Source: Longitalea luteola (GTDB lineage: Bacteria; Bacteroidota; Bacteroidia; Chitinophagales; Chitinophagaceae). From it: a DNA stretch of 38,397 nt. The stretch covers positions 1 through 38,397 of the forward strand of contig NZ_JAFIQX010000020.1 in NCBI RefSeq assembly GCF_017356035.1. Reading direction: 5' to 3'. Below, piece by piece: positions 27,201 to 35,742 of this stretch (position 1 is its first letter; the number at the start of each line of letters is the position of its first letter). A program made the position numbers and the translations under genes. Under the pieces are notes generated by a model. The model was given only the letters and a program-made list of their open reading frames with translations. It made no database searches and had not been told where the DNA came from.

Positions 27201-30200
27201 GCTGCAAACCCATTACGTTAACTTTTGTTGGATAATCCCTGGCAGTATAAAACTCACTAACCGTAACTCCGGTCCGATTCACCGTTTCGGCATCTCCCGA
27301 CCCTACTGATCTTACTGTTACTTTACTGTAACCAACACTTGCAGCCGGAAAGAAAGATTCACCAAAGGGCTCTTCGATATAGTAGTAATTGTCGAGCGCA
27401 AGGAATTCTTTTTGTTTGTAGCGGATTGGCTGTCTGAAAGGGTTCTCATCATTTCCAATCAGCGGTTCGTATGAAGCCACTCCACTGGAGATGGTCCTGC
27501 CTTTTGAATCCATAGTAGAATAATCGTATACCTGACTATAGGTAGCTGTTTTTGCACCGGTAGCGCCTGACATAGCAGCCCAATCATCAGAAATATCTAT
27601 CCGTTTTACTCTACTGCCACCCCCGATTTTTTTCCATTCAGGGGAGCATAAACGTACCCACGATTTTCCTAAATCAATACTATCGGCATACTTGTATCTT
27701 TTTGCCCTGCTATTAAAGCCATTAATTAGCTCTTTAATAGTGCCAAATGCAGCCACCAACGCTTTAATCGTCTTTTTCAGGTCAGATCCGTTATCTTCAA
27801 AATTATCTGAACCGGGATAAGCATATTTAGGCAAGTTGGTACGTAAGTACTGCCAGCCGGACCTTGCAATGGTATTTACACCTCCCTTTTTCTCAATTTG
27901 AACCTTAGCAATGTTGTTACCGATTAACTCCGGGGTTCCTATAATTTTTGCATATCCCGGTACGTATTCGTTGTGATCTTTATTATCGAGATCGAGGTAA
28001 CATTTGTAGTAAAGATTCTCAATGCCTTCAAAATATCTTTCCAGCATCTCATCGCGGCTGCTTACGGTTTTAGGTAAAGTAATATAAATGTAGTCGGCAT
28101 CGATGAGGCCAGCAGATGAGCCGGAAGTATTTACGCCCTGGAACATACACACCTGCGATGCCCGGCGGTCCTGTACCCAGCCATAGTCGTCTGACTCATA
28201 CGTGACGTGTATTTTACCACCTGATGGCAAAATAATTTCATTCAATTGCCATGCGCTCGCATAAGCGTTCGTTAGTCCTGTGTCCTGCAGCGTGTAAGGG
28301 AACTCTGAATTGTTCAATCCATTGGGATTATCTGTGGCTTTCTTATAAGTACCCCAGCGATCGTATTGGCGGTAATCGTAACGGTTAAAAGACGTATCAT
28401 ATTTAAACTCGTACGGATTCAGTCTTCCTTTTTCGTTTACCCCAAACGTAAAATATACTTTTTTCAGCGTAAGCTTTCCGGTATTACCAATACTATTGGG
28501 CAACCCTTTTATTAGGGAGTAATCGTATTCAAAATGAACCACCTTTATGGGAATCGTTGTTGCCGGGTTGTCGTTATTTAACCGCAGATCGGATTTAGAA
28601 TACAGTCTTATCTCTTTTAAATATTTTAATTTACGAGTTGTATCTACAAGCCCCCGGCTGTTCTGCACCCCCAAAGCATCGCCCCGGTTGCCCAGGATAA
28701 AATGCGCTACCATTGTTTTTGACTCAATAGAATGCAAATACCAGATTTCCTTTTGTCCATAAACATAATTTGCCTTGTCATCGCGGGCATCGCTTAAAAA
28801 ACCCTCATTATAATTGGCTGTATCCTGCCCAAAAGCAAAAGGCGTCCGCCAGTTGTACAGATCATTTAAACGGCTATAGTTGAATTTAACGGCTGTGCCA
28901 AGGTCATCGTCTGTTACCCCATTACTGGTTCTGTCAATATAATCCGGTGAAAGTATCGCGGTGAGTAAATAAGATGTAGCGTAAGATGGTGTTTTTTCTT
29001 TAGTATAATAACGCTCAAGTCCCTTGGAATTACTGGTTGAGTTTTCATTTCCATCATTATAGTTGATCAGGCCTTTATTACGCAACGACAAATTCTGGTC
29101 AATGCTAAAAGATACTTCTTCCTGGTAGGTGTTATAAACAGGTATCCCAAACACCGACCGCTTGCCATCATCACCGGTAATGGTTATTTCTGAAAAATGA
29201 TTGGCTTTGCGATAACCGCCTATTCTTGCGAAACTGTTTCGAATACCGCCACTACTACAATTGTTCAATACCAGCGAATCGGGATGGTGATCCTTTATGG
29301 TTTTGTCCAGTGCATGATTTGTTGCCTCCGCTGCTGTTAAATAGCTGAAAGTAGTATTACGAACTTCTCTTTTATCTCTTTTTAACACTTGCGTACTTTC
29401 CCCACTGGGTGCATACTTTGTCCTTAACAATTCTGACGCTTCGGGTCCCTCAATCGCATTGGATATTCTTGCAGGTAGATGAACGGCCACCGGTTCAGTC
29501 CCTTTTATTTTGTTGACATAGCCGTTGTCATAAGGCACCGGTTCTCCAACTCTTTTAAAATATGCAGGTTCATATAAGGGAGTCAATGGTGAATGACCCA
29601 TGAAATCTCCCTTACTTAAGAAGTTATTCCTGTCTTTCCACTTAAGCGTTTTGGTTTCAATATTTTGAAAATACAGATCTGCCCCAACGTCGAACAAGGC
29701 GCCACCGCCCACTTCGAGCCCCAATTTAAATTCGTTGGCTGTGTTACCGCTGCGTTGATCAAAGAAAACACCAGAGCTGCCTCTGTACAGCCGGTACTGT
29801 CCACCGCCATCCTGACTCGAGGCACTGAACAGATCGTATGTAGGTATGGGAATAGGCAAATACTTGATCTGGTTATTGTAGGCTATATCTTTTTCGCGAT
29901 TGAAGTCCATCAGCGCATCGTTATTGTTAATCCCCTTTTCGCTGTTTAGATAACCATAAGCTGATGACTGTTTATAGGGATGCGCCACTTCCTGCTTTGA
30001 ATAAAGACCTTGTACACCATTACCCAGATATGCGAAGAACAATTCCCCACCCACTGACACTGAAAGCGTAAATGATGTGTTTTTAAAACTATGATTTATT
30101 GTAGGCGTGTAAGTGTCTCCATTAAATGAAATAAATGATCCACCCTGCCAGTTGCGCGTAGTTACATTGGAAGCAGTAAGATTTTTTTCGTCCCGGATCA

Positions 30201-31017
30201 CGTTGTAGGCTCTGAACGACCCACCGAGCGTCATACCTGCAAGTCCGGCTCTTGAATTATAACCAAACCCGACAGAGGATGAAATACTTTGTCCCTTATC
30301 CTTGTTAATAAGATGGTTATTAATGATACGTGCATTTATCGGAACGGTGGCACCATCCATGGAATTTAGATTCAAGCCTACACTCAATCCCATTCTATTG
30401 CCAGTAGCAGAGTCTTCTTTTTTTTGAGTAAGCTCCCCCGCTACAAAATCGGTTAATGTGGTTCCAACATTGGCGCCTATCTCAGCTCCAACGCCACGGT
30501 AGTTATCTATTTTTACACCAGCACTTAGCGTCAACGACAGGTTTAGTTTCTTTTTCTTTCTTTTCTTTTTGACTTTATTTACAGGAAATCCAAGCAGATC
30601 GAGCGTTACAGCGAATTTGCCGGCTGTGGTAATATGCTCTTTCATCGACAATTCCCGCTCCTGTTTGTCAGCGCCGTTAAAATCATCAGGCAACCCTCTC
30701 AGCTGCCGGTTAACGGATCCCGTATTCAAACTCCAGCCCAATCCTACCCAACTGGCTTCCTCATCCATACCCGAACCGGAGTGATAAGCGAGGTTCACAG
30801 GATATCCGCCTACATCAAGCAATGGAATATTATATGTAAAATCACCTGTAAAAAGATCTACCATGTCGCTGTTGCCAACAGGCTCAAAACCTTTCATTTC
30901 AGGTTGGGAAGGACCAGATGTTAACCCATATACTGTAGCCGGGATAATCATTTCAAGGGTCATAACCAGTAGTAGAAATGCAGCAAATTGTTTTTGGTAT
31001 TTCGTAAATAGTTTCAT
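24295..31017 (-). CDS. Giant secreted Rhs-like protein without a toxin tip (2240 aa)
   Basis: A 2240-residue protein with signal peptide (MKLFTKYQKQFAAFLLLVMT, then LEMIIPATVYG). The N-terminus carries the SpvB/Rhs-type opening MVDLFTGDFTYNIPLLDVGG, then GSGMDEEASWVGLGWSLNTG, seen in Bacteroidota Rhs-like surface proteins. A PA14/sugar-binding-like beta domain lies near residues 1700-1800 (TKTYYIGIGGDNQAEIVVDG). A carbohydrate-binding-like domain is near 2050-2180 (PGKRYVLSFWVKDG, IYLDDIRVH). A last YD-type unit (YYEYDDEGVLVRVKKETERG) precedes the end. There is no Rhs core or variable tip, so it is probably a structural partner rather than a toxin. It is followed by the anchored protein and the toxin gene in the same operon. 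Confidence 0.85.
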   Translation of the reverse strand: MKLFTKYQKQFAAFLLLVMTLEMIIPATVYGLTSGPSQPEMKGFEPVGNSDMVDLFTGDFTYNIPLLDVGGYPVNLAYHSGSGMDEEASWVGLGWSLNTGSVNRQLRGLPDDFNGADKQERELSMKEHITTAGKFAVTLDLLGFPVNKVKKKRKKKKLNLSLTLSAGVKIDNYRGVGAEIGANVGTTLTDFVAGELTQKKEDSATGNRMGLSVGLNLNSMDGATVPINARIINNHLINKDKGQSISSSVGFGYNSRAGLAGMTLGGSFRAYNVIRDEKNLTASNVTTRNWQGGSFISFNGDTYTPTINHSFKNTSFTLSVSVGGELFFAYLGNGVQGLYSKQEVAHPYKQSSAYGYLNSEKGINNNDALMDFNREKDIAYNNQIKYLPIPIPTYDLFSASSQDGGGQYRLYRGSSGVFFDQRSGNTANEFKLGLEVGGGALFDVGADLYFQNIETKTLKWKDRNNFLSKGDFMGHSPLTPLYEPAYFKRVGEPVPYDNGYVNKIKGTEPVAVHLPARISNAIEGPEASELLRTKYAPSGESTQVLKRDKREVRNTTFSYLTAAEATNHALDKTIKDHHPDSLVLNNCSSGGIRNSFARIGGYRKANHFSEITITGDDGKRSVFGIPVYNTYQEEVSFSIDQNLSLRNKGLINYNDGNENSTSNSKGLERYYTKEKTPSYATSYLLTAILSPDYIDRTSNGVTDDDLGTAVKFNYSRLNDLYNWRTPFAFGQDTANYNEGFLSDARDDKANYVYGQKEIWYLHSIESKTMVAHFILGNRGDALGVQNSRGLVDTTRKLKYLKEIRLYSKSDLRLNNDNPATTIPIKVVHFEYDYSLIKGLPNSIGNTGKLTLKKVYFTFGVNEKGRLNPYEFKYDTSFNRYDYRQYDRWGTYKKATDNPNGLNNSEFPYTLQDTGLTNAYASAWQLNEIILPSGGKIHVTYESDDYGWVQDRRASQVCMFQGVNTSGSSAGLIDADYIYITLPKTVSSRDEMLERYFEGIENLYYKCYLDLDNKDHNEYVPGYAKIIGTPELIGNNIAKVQIEKKGGVNTIARSGWQYLRTNLPKYAYPGSDNFEDNGSDLKKTIKALVAAFGTIKELINGFNSRAKRYKYADSIDLGKSWVRLCSPEWKKIGGGSRVKRIDISDDWAAMSGATGAKTATYSQVYDYSTMDSKGRTISSGVASYEPLIGNDENPFRQPIRYKQKEFLALDNYYYIEEPFGESFFPAASVGYSKVTVRSVGSGDAETVNRTGVTVSEFYTARDYPTKVNVMGLQQRKPGTGKLFKLLSNKEVENIGLSQGYSIELNDMHGKQKAMKVFNKSGENISSIEYFYQSENELTEKKTLRNNVKVIASNGIVSDGTIGMDVEMFTDMRQQTTDNLGISAKVSGGSGSIIIFPLPFFFPGIGVNYDRRCYRAASTIKIVQRFAIQYKTRKMENGSSLTAENLLWDAETGNVLLTKTQNEFDDAVYSMLYPAHWVYNGMGQAYRNLGTIFSGFSTNSNGEITNSVYNAVLAPGDELIDVNASTKYWVVNSPISSVYSNRLIDKDGNLQQISNRTLKVLRSGRKNMASAAIASISSLNNPIVGDRLQVTQLTSVLDAKAAVFSEEWSVPIMSNCNQPACPQGCALSGDSTYCYSVDEHYPEPPTASDFDSICLRAHGAYGSHGTYIYSAYNTNGTYSTTPPTPPVQIDPNNLFWINPNGGALGPLNRCGIWQCGSTGPGTTWVGFTTRINVPVTKTYYIGIGGDNQAEIVVDGTTIVRQSRTAIRAQGGVWFNTDPTFRMWHIFPVSLDSGQRTIQLRGWNIDSTSDVSFGAEIYNNTDHEISNATSYNDLNIVFSSKDFINRAFNHGQYTSYNCPSGYTLDSTGGVFICRDTTVCQVSYGTNTIVNPFYTGILGNWRPKSQFAYQVSRENLVGNTALLGSTNIRKSGAYSVFNPFWQYNYTTLAWQNNPTLDQHWIAANEITYINSKGLEIENRDALNRYSAAVFGYLESLPVAVASNAQYREVAYDGFEDYGFTLDCGQVDTCNTGHFNFKKYINGSSIALSGEQAHSGKYSLKLTTAVTVNKTVFVEAGSPLFSFDNGRYSLQSNELAKGFSPVPGKRYVLSFWVKDGSSRDATTSVQAIVNGTNLVNSSVKWPIVEGWKRVEVPFVLPSVSAAFSLQLQGSGTIYLDDIRVHPFDAQLKTFAYDPSSQRVWAELDENNFATYYEYDDEGVLVRVKKETERGIMTIKETRSSFRKRS

Positions 31018-31138
31018 CGAAAAAAGTTTGGTTAGCCCGGCATGTCCACTACAAAGTGTGCTCGGCTTACCTTTTGGGAAATAGATATCTTGCCCTGCTC
31101 TTTAAGCAGGATTTATTACATAACTTTAAATATGGATT

Positions 31139-31684
31139 TTAGACTTTTGGAATCTTCCGGATATCTTTTTGGCTGTACACAAATGCAATTACACCCAGGC
31201 CAAAAATTTTATCCTTGTAGTATAATGTAAAATCGTTCTTACTCAATTGACTGTTACTGTTTCGAAATGCAACCAGGTATTCAAATCTGCCTGGAATACC
31301 GGTTTCCACTTTCTGACAAATCACTGGACTTATAGAATCGCCCCCACAAAGCACCACGAAGTCGTTTTGCATGTCGAAATTCAAATACATTATTTTTTCC
31401 CTGGCAGGCTTTTCTATTGAACTTTTTTCAATTTTTACATTAAAGTAACAGTAGTCTTCAATTCGTTCCTTGCTATTGAGTGGCGTATTATCAGTCGATC
31501 CGTTTTGAAAATGATCCGGCAGCCATTTGGCAGTAGCTCTTACCTCACCCAACTGTATTGATTGTACTATTTTGTTTTCAGGATTGTTTATAAACGCCGC
31601 CATCCGTTGCTGGCGCGTTTGATGTGTACAACTGACCATAAAAACGATGCACACAAAACAGCCGATGCCTCTCAACATAAGCAT
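31139..31684 (-). CDS. Lipoprotein of the Rhs operon
   Basis: A 181-residue protein, MLMLRGIGCFVCIVFMVS then Cys19, a lipoprotein signal with lipobox F-M-V-S-C. The mature part is mixed beta (NEX-type strands such as EKIMYLNFDMQNDFVVLCGG, FTLYYKDKIFGLGVIAFVYS) with no family I can name. Its ATG directly follows the stop of the preceding gene (TAAATG), so the two are translationally coupled. A 121-base gap separates it from the 2240-aa Rhs-like gene, the largest gap inside this block, and may hold an internal promoter. Likely outer-membrane-anchored; function unknown. Confidence 0.7.
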   Translation of the reverse strand: MLMLRGIGCFVCIVFMVSCTHQTRQQRMAAFINNPENKIVQSIQLGEVRATAKWLPDHFQNGSTDNTPLNSKERIEDYCYFNVKIEKSSIEKPAREKIMYLNFDMQNDFVVLCGGDSISPVICQKVETGIPGRFEYLVAFRNSNSQLSKNDFTLYYKDKIFGLGVIAFVYSQKDIRKIPKV

Positions 31685-32791
31685 TTATTCATTTTTATAA
31701 ATAAACCGTAATCGTAAGGTCCTGTTATCTGCCAGTTGAACGCTCAGCATATATTCTCTTCCAACTTTAAATTTATTCTTTTCCGACAGGTCAATTTCAT
31801 ACTTATTAAGACCGGCAGCCAGTTTCAGGTTGGGCAATCCTTTGACCGTTTTACCCGACGCGTCCATAGCAGTAATGGAATAATTCAACTCTCCGGCTGC
31901 ATATGGATTGTTCAGGGAAAATCTTAGCCAGGTATCGGCAACGTAAAAATCGCCGCCATCCACTTCTTTTAACTCGCGGTAACTATCTGGCGTTATTTCC
32001 CTTTTAGGGTCCTGGCATTTATGGATGAAGGTCCAAACCTCTGACCGGGTAAGGATAGTCTTGGCCACATATACAGTAACCTGCCAAGCATATTTTTGCC
32101 CTTCCTTTAATTCGGGCGCATTGGAAGGATAAAACAGGGTATTCCCAGGTATATTCGCCTGGTTTATTATAGGCGGATTATACGTAATGGCCTCAACTAT
32201 ATCCTGTCTATCTTTAACCTCGGTCAATAACAGTCGAAAACGTGCGTCTGCCGGCAGTGGCATGGGTGGCTGCCAAATGAACTGTGGGCGTCTGTTACAA
32301 ATTTCATCACCATCAACCGGGTTGATCAGGAGTAATGGCGTGCGTGGTAGTAAGAGGTGCGTAAAGCAATTTTCGAAAACAGGTGGCAGTCTTGGGTCCT
32401 TTGATTCCGACACATCCACTTCAAAACAATATTCATATTCCCCTTCCAAAAATCTTCCGGTTTGACTGACCATTAGTCCATAATTATTATTGCCAAATGC
32501 AAACCGGGCTGTGCTATAAGCTGATTTATTTATTTCATTTTGGCCTGGATGGAGTTGAAATGGAGCCATGATCACAGTAACCACATTCATGGAGCCTTGT
32601 CGCACCCTAATTGTTACTTTAGCAAGCAAGTTACCCGGCGTTGAATTCATAATCAGGGCATATGCAAGCCCATCAAGCGATTGACCATAAACCACAGGTG
32701 AAAAATTAACCACTACCTGCCCCTTTGTACCCGTAGCCAATAGCAGCCCCAGGCACAGTAAAGACACTAATATTTTTTTACAACACTTCAT
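31685..32791 (-). CDS. Secreted Ig/Fn3-like protein of the Rhs operon
   Basis: A 368-residue protein from the ATG at 32791 (MKCCKKILVSLLCLGLLLAT, a signal peptide). This ATG overlaps the upstream stop by one base (TGATG); the GTG at 32794 is possible but less likely. The mature part looks like two or three Ig/Fn3 beta-sandwich domains (TPLLLINPVDGDEICNRRPQ, FIWQPPMPLPADARFRLLLT, EGQKYAWQVTVYV), of the kind that precede large secreted proteins in Bacteroidota. It is tightly coupled to both neighbours. I infer a periplasmic or surface scaffold or chaperone for the Rhs proteins; no named family is certain. Confidence 0.7.
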   Translation of the reverse strand: MKCCKKILVSLLCLGLLLATGTKGQVVVNFSPVVYGQSLDGLAYALIMNSTPGNLLAKVTIRVRQGSMNVVTVIMAPFQLHPGQNEINKSAYSTARFAFGNNNYGLMVSQTGRFLEGEYEYCFEVDVSESKDPRLPPVFENCFTHLLLPRTPLLLINPVDGDEICNRRPQFIWQPPMPLPADARFRLLLTEVKDRQDIVEAITYNPPIINQANIPGNTLFYPSNAPELKEGQKYAWQVTVYVAKTILTRSEVWTFIHKCQDPKREITPDSYRELKEVDGGDFYVADTWLRFSLNNPYAAGELNYSITAMDASGKTVKGLPNLKLAAGLNKYEIDLSEKNKFKVGREYMLSVQLADNRTLRLRFIYKNE

Positions 32792-35169
32792 CACTTAATT
32801 AGATAATTGATACTGATATCGGTACGGAACAATCCATACAATAATGGCTGATACAATTTCATATTCTTTCTGGCATCAACATAGATGTTGAAATTGACCC
32901 GCTCCCTCAGCTGGCCAGAAATTGATTGCTTTATACCTATTTGGTTATACCACCCTTTTACACCGTTATTAATAATAGACGATGATAAGCTGACCTTTTT
33001 CAACAATATATAAGTAACTCCAGCTTCAGCTAAAAAGGTAGAATTGAAAAATACAAATTGAGAGTTATTCCGGCTATGGTCGTAGAGCGTATTCACGAAT
33101 AGCAGCTTACTTCCCAGGGTTATACTTTGGAAGCTCGATACTGATAGTGAGTTATTCAACACTGGATCGTTAGCCAACATATGCTTATTCCGCTGCCAGG
33201 CCAGGGTAAGGTTGTTCCGGTAATATTTACCGGCAATCTTCTGAGCCAGCGTACCATCAACACTCAGTCTTTCCAATATCGACACCATGCTTTTTTCACC
33301 GCCTGCTACCCGGATCATTTTATTGGGCATATAGCGGATACCTACAGACTGCCCTTTTCTTAATTTCATCCGCAGATCAATTATCGAGTATATACTACGC
33401 CACTTTTTATCAGTACCATCACCGAAATTATACTCCCTCACATTGGTTTTCACCGACGCCTGTAGTTTTCTCTTCCAGAATGATTTTTTCGCTTTTACGC
33501 CAAACTCTTTGCTGCCGCCCGTTAAAAAACTGTTGCCTGGATTGTTATAGCCTGGCGCTATCATGCTAGCCTGTACGCCGTAGCTCAATTGCTGATCCTC
33601 CAGCTCATCTTCGTACCTGCATGAAACGGCCATACTATTCAGCAAATTATCTGAGTTCAGGATCTGCTGCATCGCCGTTTTGCTTTGCAATGTCGTATCC
33701 GAATCTACAGACTGCCGGTAACTTGTTGCTGATCGCGATATTTCGGTGGTAATAATGCCACTTTCACCCAGTCGCATTTCATTACTGATTGTAGTTACTA
33801 CCGTACTGCGGAAAGTATTGTTAGCCGATAGTCCACTGATAGATGCGAAATTCTCCAGGGCCCCCATCGACTGGTTATAGGTCATTATAGAAAAGCGGGC
33901 GTTGCCAGCGGAAGCATTGCCTAACCCTACACTGATCATTTTTGCATTTCCATCATTGGAAAGAATACTATTGGTAAACGGCTGATCGAAAATGGAATTG
34001 AAGGTTTTCAATTTTCCCAATCCAACCATCAGCGATTTGTTTTTACCGGCTATTTCGGTATTTATTCCCTTATTTAATAAGTGATTTACCGATAAGGGGC
34101 TTCCTGACAGGGTATTCTGACCAAATTTCAATTGATTCAATTTCAAGAACAATCTTTGCAAACCGGTCAGCTGTAAATGCGCCTTTGCCTGTTTTATAAT
34201 AGTAGCGGGATCCTTGGCAATTTTTTCTAATTGTTTTTCATTAAGGAGTTCTAATTGCTTCACCTTTTTCAAAACACCAGAGGAATCCCATTTACTTTTA
34301 TATTCTTCTACCTTTTGAATCAACGCATTCACTCCTTTAAGTTTCAAGACTTCATTTTGTAATTCGCGCAACTGATTTTCATCAACTGCCTGTCCCATAT
34401 TTATTTTTGCCTGCAATTCGGACAACAACTTTTCTTTACCAATAACCGACTGCAGGTATTGGTTATTAAGCAATTTTTCACGCACCACATGAAGATCTTT
34501 CGACATCAATTGTTTTAGATCGCCCAACTCACCTATTTTATCTTTTAGCTGATCGCCAAAACCCTGGCCTATTTTTTCAAGGTCAGACTTCAACGTTGTC
34601 TCTGCATTTCGTTTAATATTGTCTAACTGGTTCTTAATATCGTTTGTCAAAAATTCTTCTGGATTGAATTTGTCTTTGAGGCTACTTTTTAAAACTTGCA
34701 GGTAGTTTTCCTTATTAAAATGGATACCCACGTTGGAAAAATTGTTATTTGAAATGTCGTTCCAGGTTTGATTATTAAAATGAACATCAAAAGGTATGGT
34801 TGCTACTGACCAACTGCTGCTTACCTCAAAATCACCATACCATGAGTACCCGGAAGGTGTAATATAGGAGGCCTCATTGTCTATCCTATTATATTCAGCC
34901 GTTGCGTTATGAAGAGTAATTGGCTTTCTAAGCATATTATCTGGCAGAACCATTAATTTTTTAACGGAATTCGTTAACAGGTTTTTAATGCTTTTCTTAT
35001 CTCTATACTTATGTCCAGCGTTTATTAAACTATCAAAATGCTTTTTATAGTAGTTGTTATTAATAGTTGATGTATCCAATCGGATTTGCAATCCAGTGTC
35101 AGGCTGAGAAAATGCGCTCAATGCTAAACTGTACTGAAAAAGAAGCAATATGATTATACGCCGGTTCAA
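32791..35169 (-). CDS. Coiled-coil plus outer-membrane beta-barrel protein, first gene of the Rhs operon
   Basis: A 792-residue protein beginning (TTG start) MNRRIIILLLFQYSLALSAF then SQ, a signal peptide; no in-frame ATG lies upstream before a stop. Residues about 150-360 are long charged heptad-like helices (LREKLLNNQYLQSVIGKEKL-type). The C-terminal ~400 residues are strand-rich with alternating aromatic and polar residues (YRNNLTLAWQRNKHML, LSSSIINNGVKGWYNQIGIK) and end in ISINYLIK, the aromatic C-terminal strand typical of outer-membrane barrels. It could form the export pore or surface anchor for the Rhs proteins (inference). The gap upstream is about 570 bases, so the operon promoter probably lies there. 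A probable paralogue starts at 659. Confidence 0.75.
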   Translation of the reverse strand: MNRRIIILLLFQYSLALSAFSQPDTGLQIRLDTSTINNNYYKKHFDSLINAGHKYRDKKSIKNLLTNSVKKLMVLPDNMLRKPITLHNATAEYNRIDNEASYITPSGYSWYGDFEVSSSWSVATIPFDVHFNNQTWNDISNNNFSNVGIHFNKENYLQVLKSSLKDKFNPEEFLTNDIKNQLDNIKRNAETTLKSDLEKIGQGFGDQLKDKIGELGDLKQLMSKDLHVVREKLLNNQYLQSVIGKEKLLSELQAKINMGQAVDENQLRELQNEVLKLKGVNALIQKVEEYKSKWDSSGVLKKVKQLELLNEKQLEKIAKDPATIIKQAKAHLQLTGLQRLFLKLNQLKFGQNTLSGSPLSVNHLLNKGINTEIAGKNKSLMVGLGKLKTFNSIFDQPFTNSILSNDGNAKMISVGLGNASAGNARFSIMTYNQSMGALENFASISGLSANNTFRSTVVTTISNEMRLGESGIITTEISRSATSYRQSVDSDTTLQSKTAMQQILNSDNLLNSMAVSCRYEDELEDQQLSYGVQASMIAPGYNNPGNSFLTGGSKEFGVKAKKSFWKRKLQASVKTNVREYNFGDGTDKKWRSIYSIIDLRMKLRKGQSVGIRYMPNKMIRVAGGEKSMVSILERLSVDGTLAQKIAGKYYRNNLTLAWQRNKHMLANDPVLNNSLSVSSFQSITLGSKLLFVNTLYDHSRNNSQFVFFNSTFLAEAGVTYILLKKVSLSSSIINNGVKGWYNQIGIKQSISGQLRERVNFNIYVDARKNMKLYQPLLYGLFRTDISINYLIK

Positions 35170-35742
35170 CTGTTTGTAGTTTATATTTAATCAGTTTTTG
35201 GCAATTGAAGCTTTTGCCCATAGAAAATCTATTATGATACATTTTCTATAAGAGAATCATATAAACGAACATCATATGCTCGTGCATAAGCTGCGTACAA
35301 GCACATAGACTTTGCAGATCTGCTAGGTCAAAAAACAAAAACGGATGGAATAATTTCTTACTATTCGAGAAGCGACAATATAAAAATGTATCAAGAAGAG
35401 AGAGCTATTATACTATCTATTGGAGAATGTAAAGTAACTATTCTAAAATAATTTCGGGCGGAGAAGGCAGCTACAAAATGATTTCTCATTTCTCAGGTTT
35501 TGGTTAATGAATGATTAGCAGAAGTGAATCAAAAACAAGCCAAGTCGAAAGTTATGCCTTGCAGAAGTATCGGAAATGATCGGTTGTTTAAAGAACAACA
35601 TTACGTATGTAAATCTAGTCGTTTTATTTACACTTCCAAACAATTATCAACAATCTTGATTTAAGTCAATGAAATCACATATCAATTTCTTTTCTTAAGA
35701 AGAAAGTAATTAAAAATACTTGCTCTTATTCTAGACGAATGC
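35170..35742. other. Gene-free stretch upstream of the Rhs operon
   Basis: No intact gene. The part next to 35169 presumably carries the promoter for the minus-strand Rhs operon, but no clear Bacteroidota promoter (TTTG ... TAnnTTTG) was found. A stop-free plus-strand stretch from about 35290 to 35450 reads ...DLLGQKTKTDGIISYYSR... ERAIILSIGECKVTILK then stop. It is protein-like and may be a remnant gene tail, but it has no start. Nothing else is recognised before the right-hand repeat begins. Confidence 0.45.

Noticed and set aside
31093-31110. CCTGC/GCAGG hairpin between the lipoprotein and the 2240-aa Rhs-like gene as a terminator
   Set aside because: Short stem with no U-run on the transcribed strand; the genes otherwise look like one operon.
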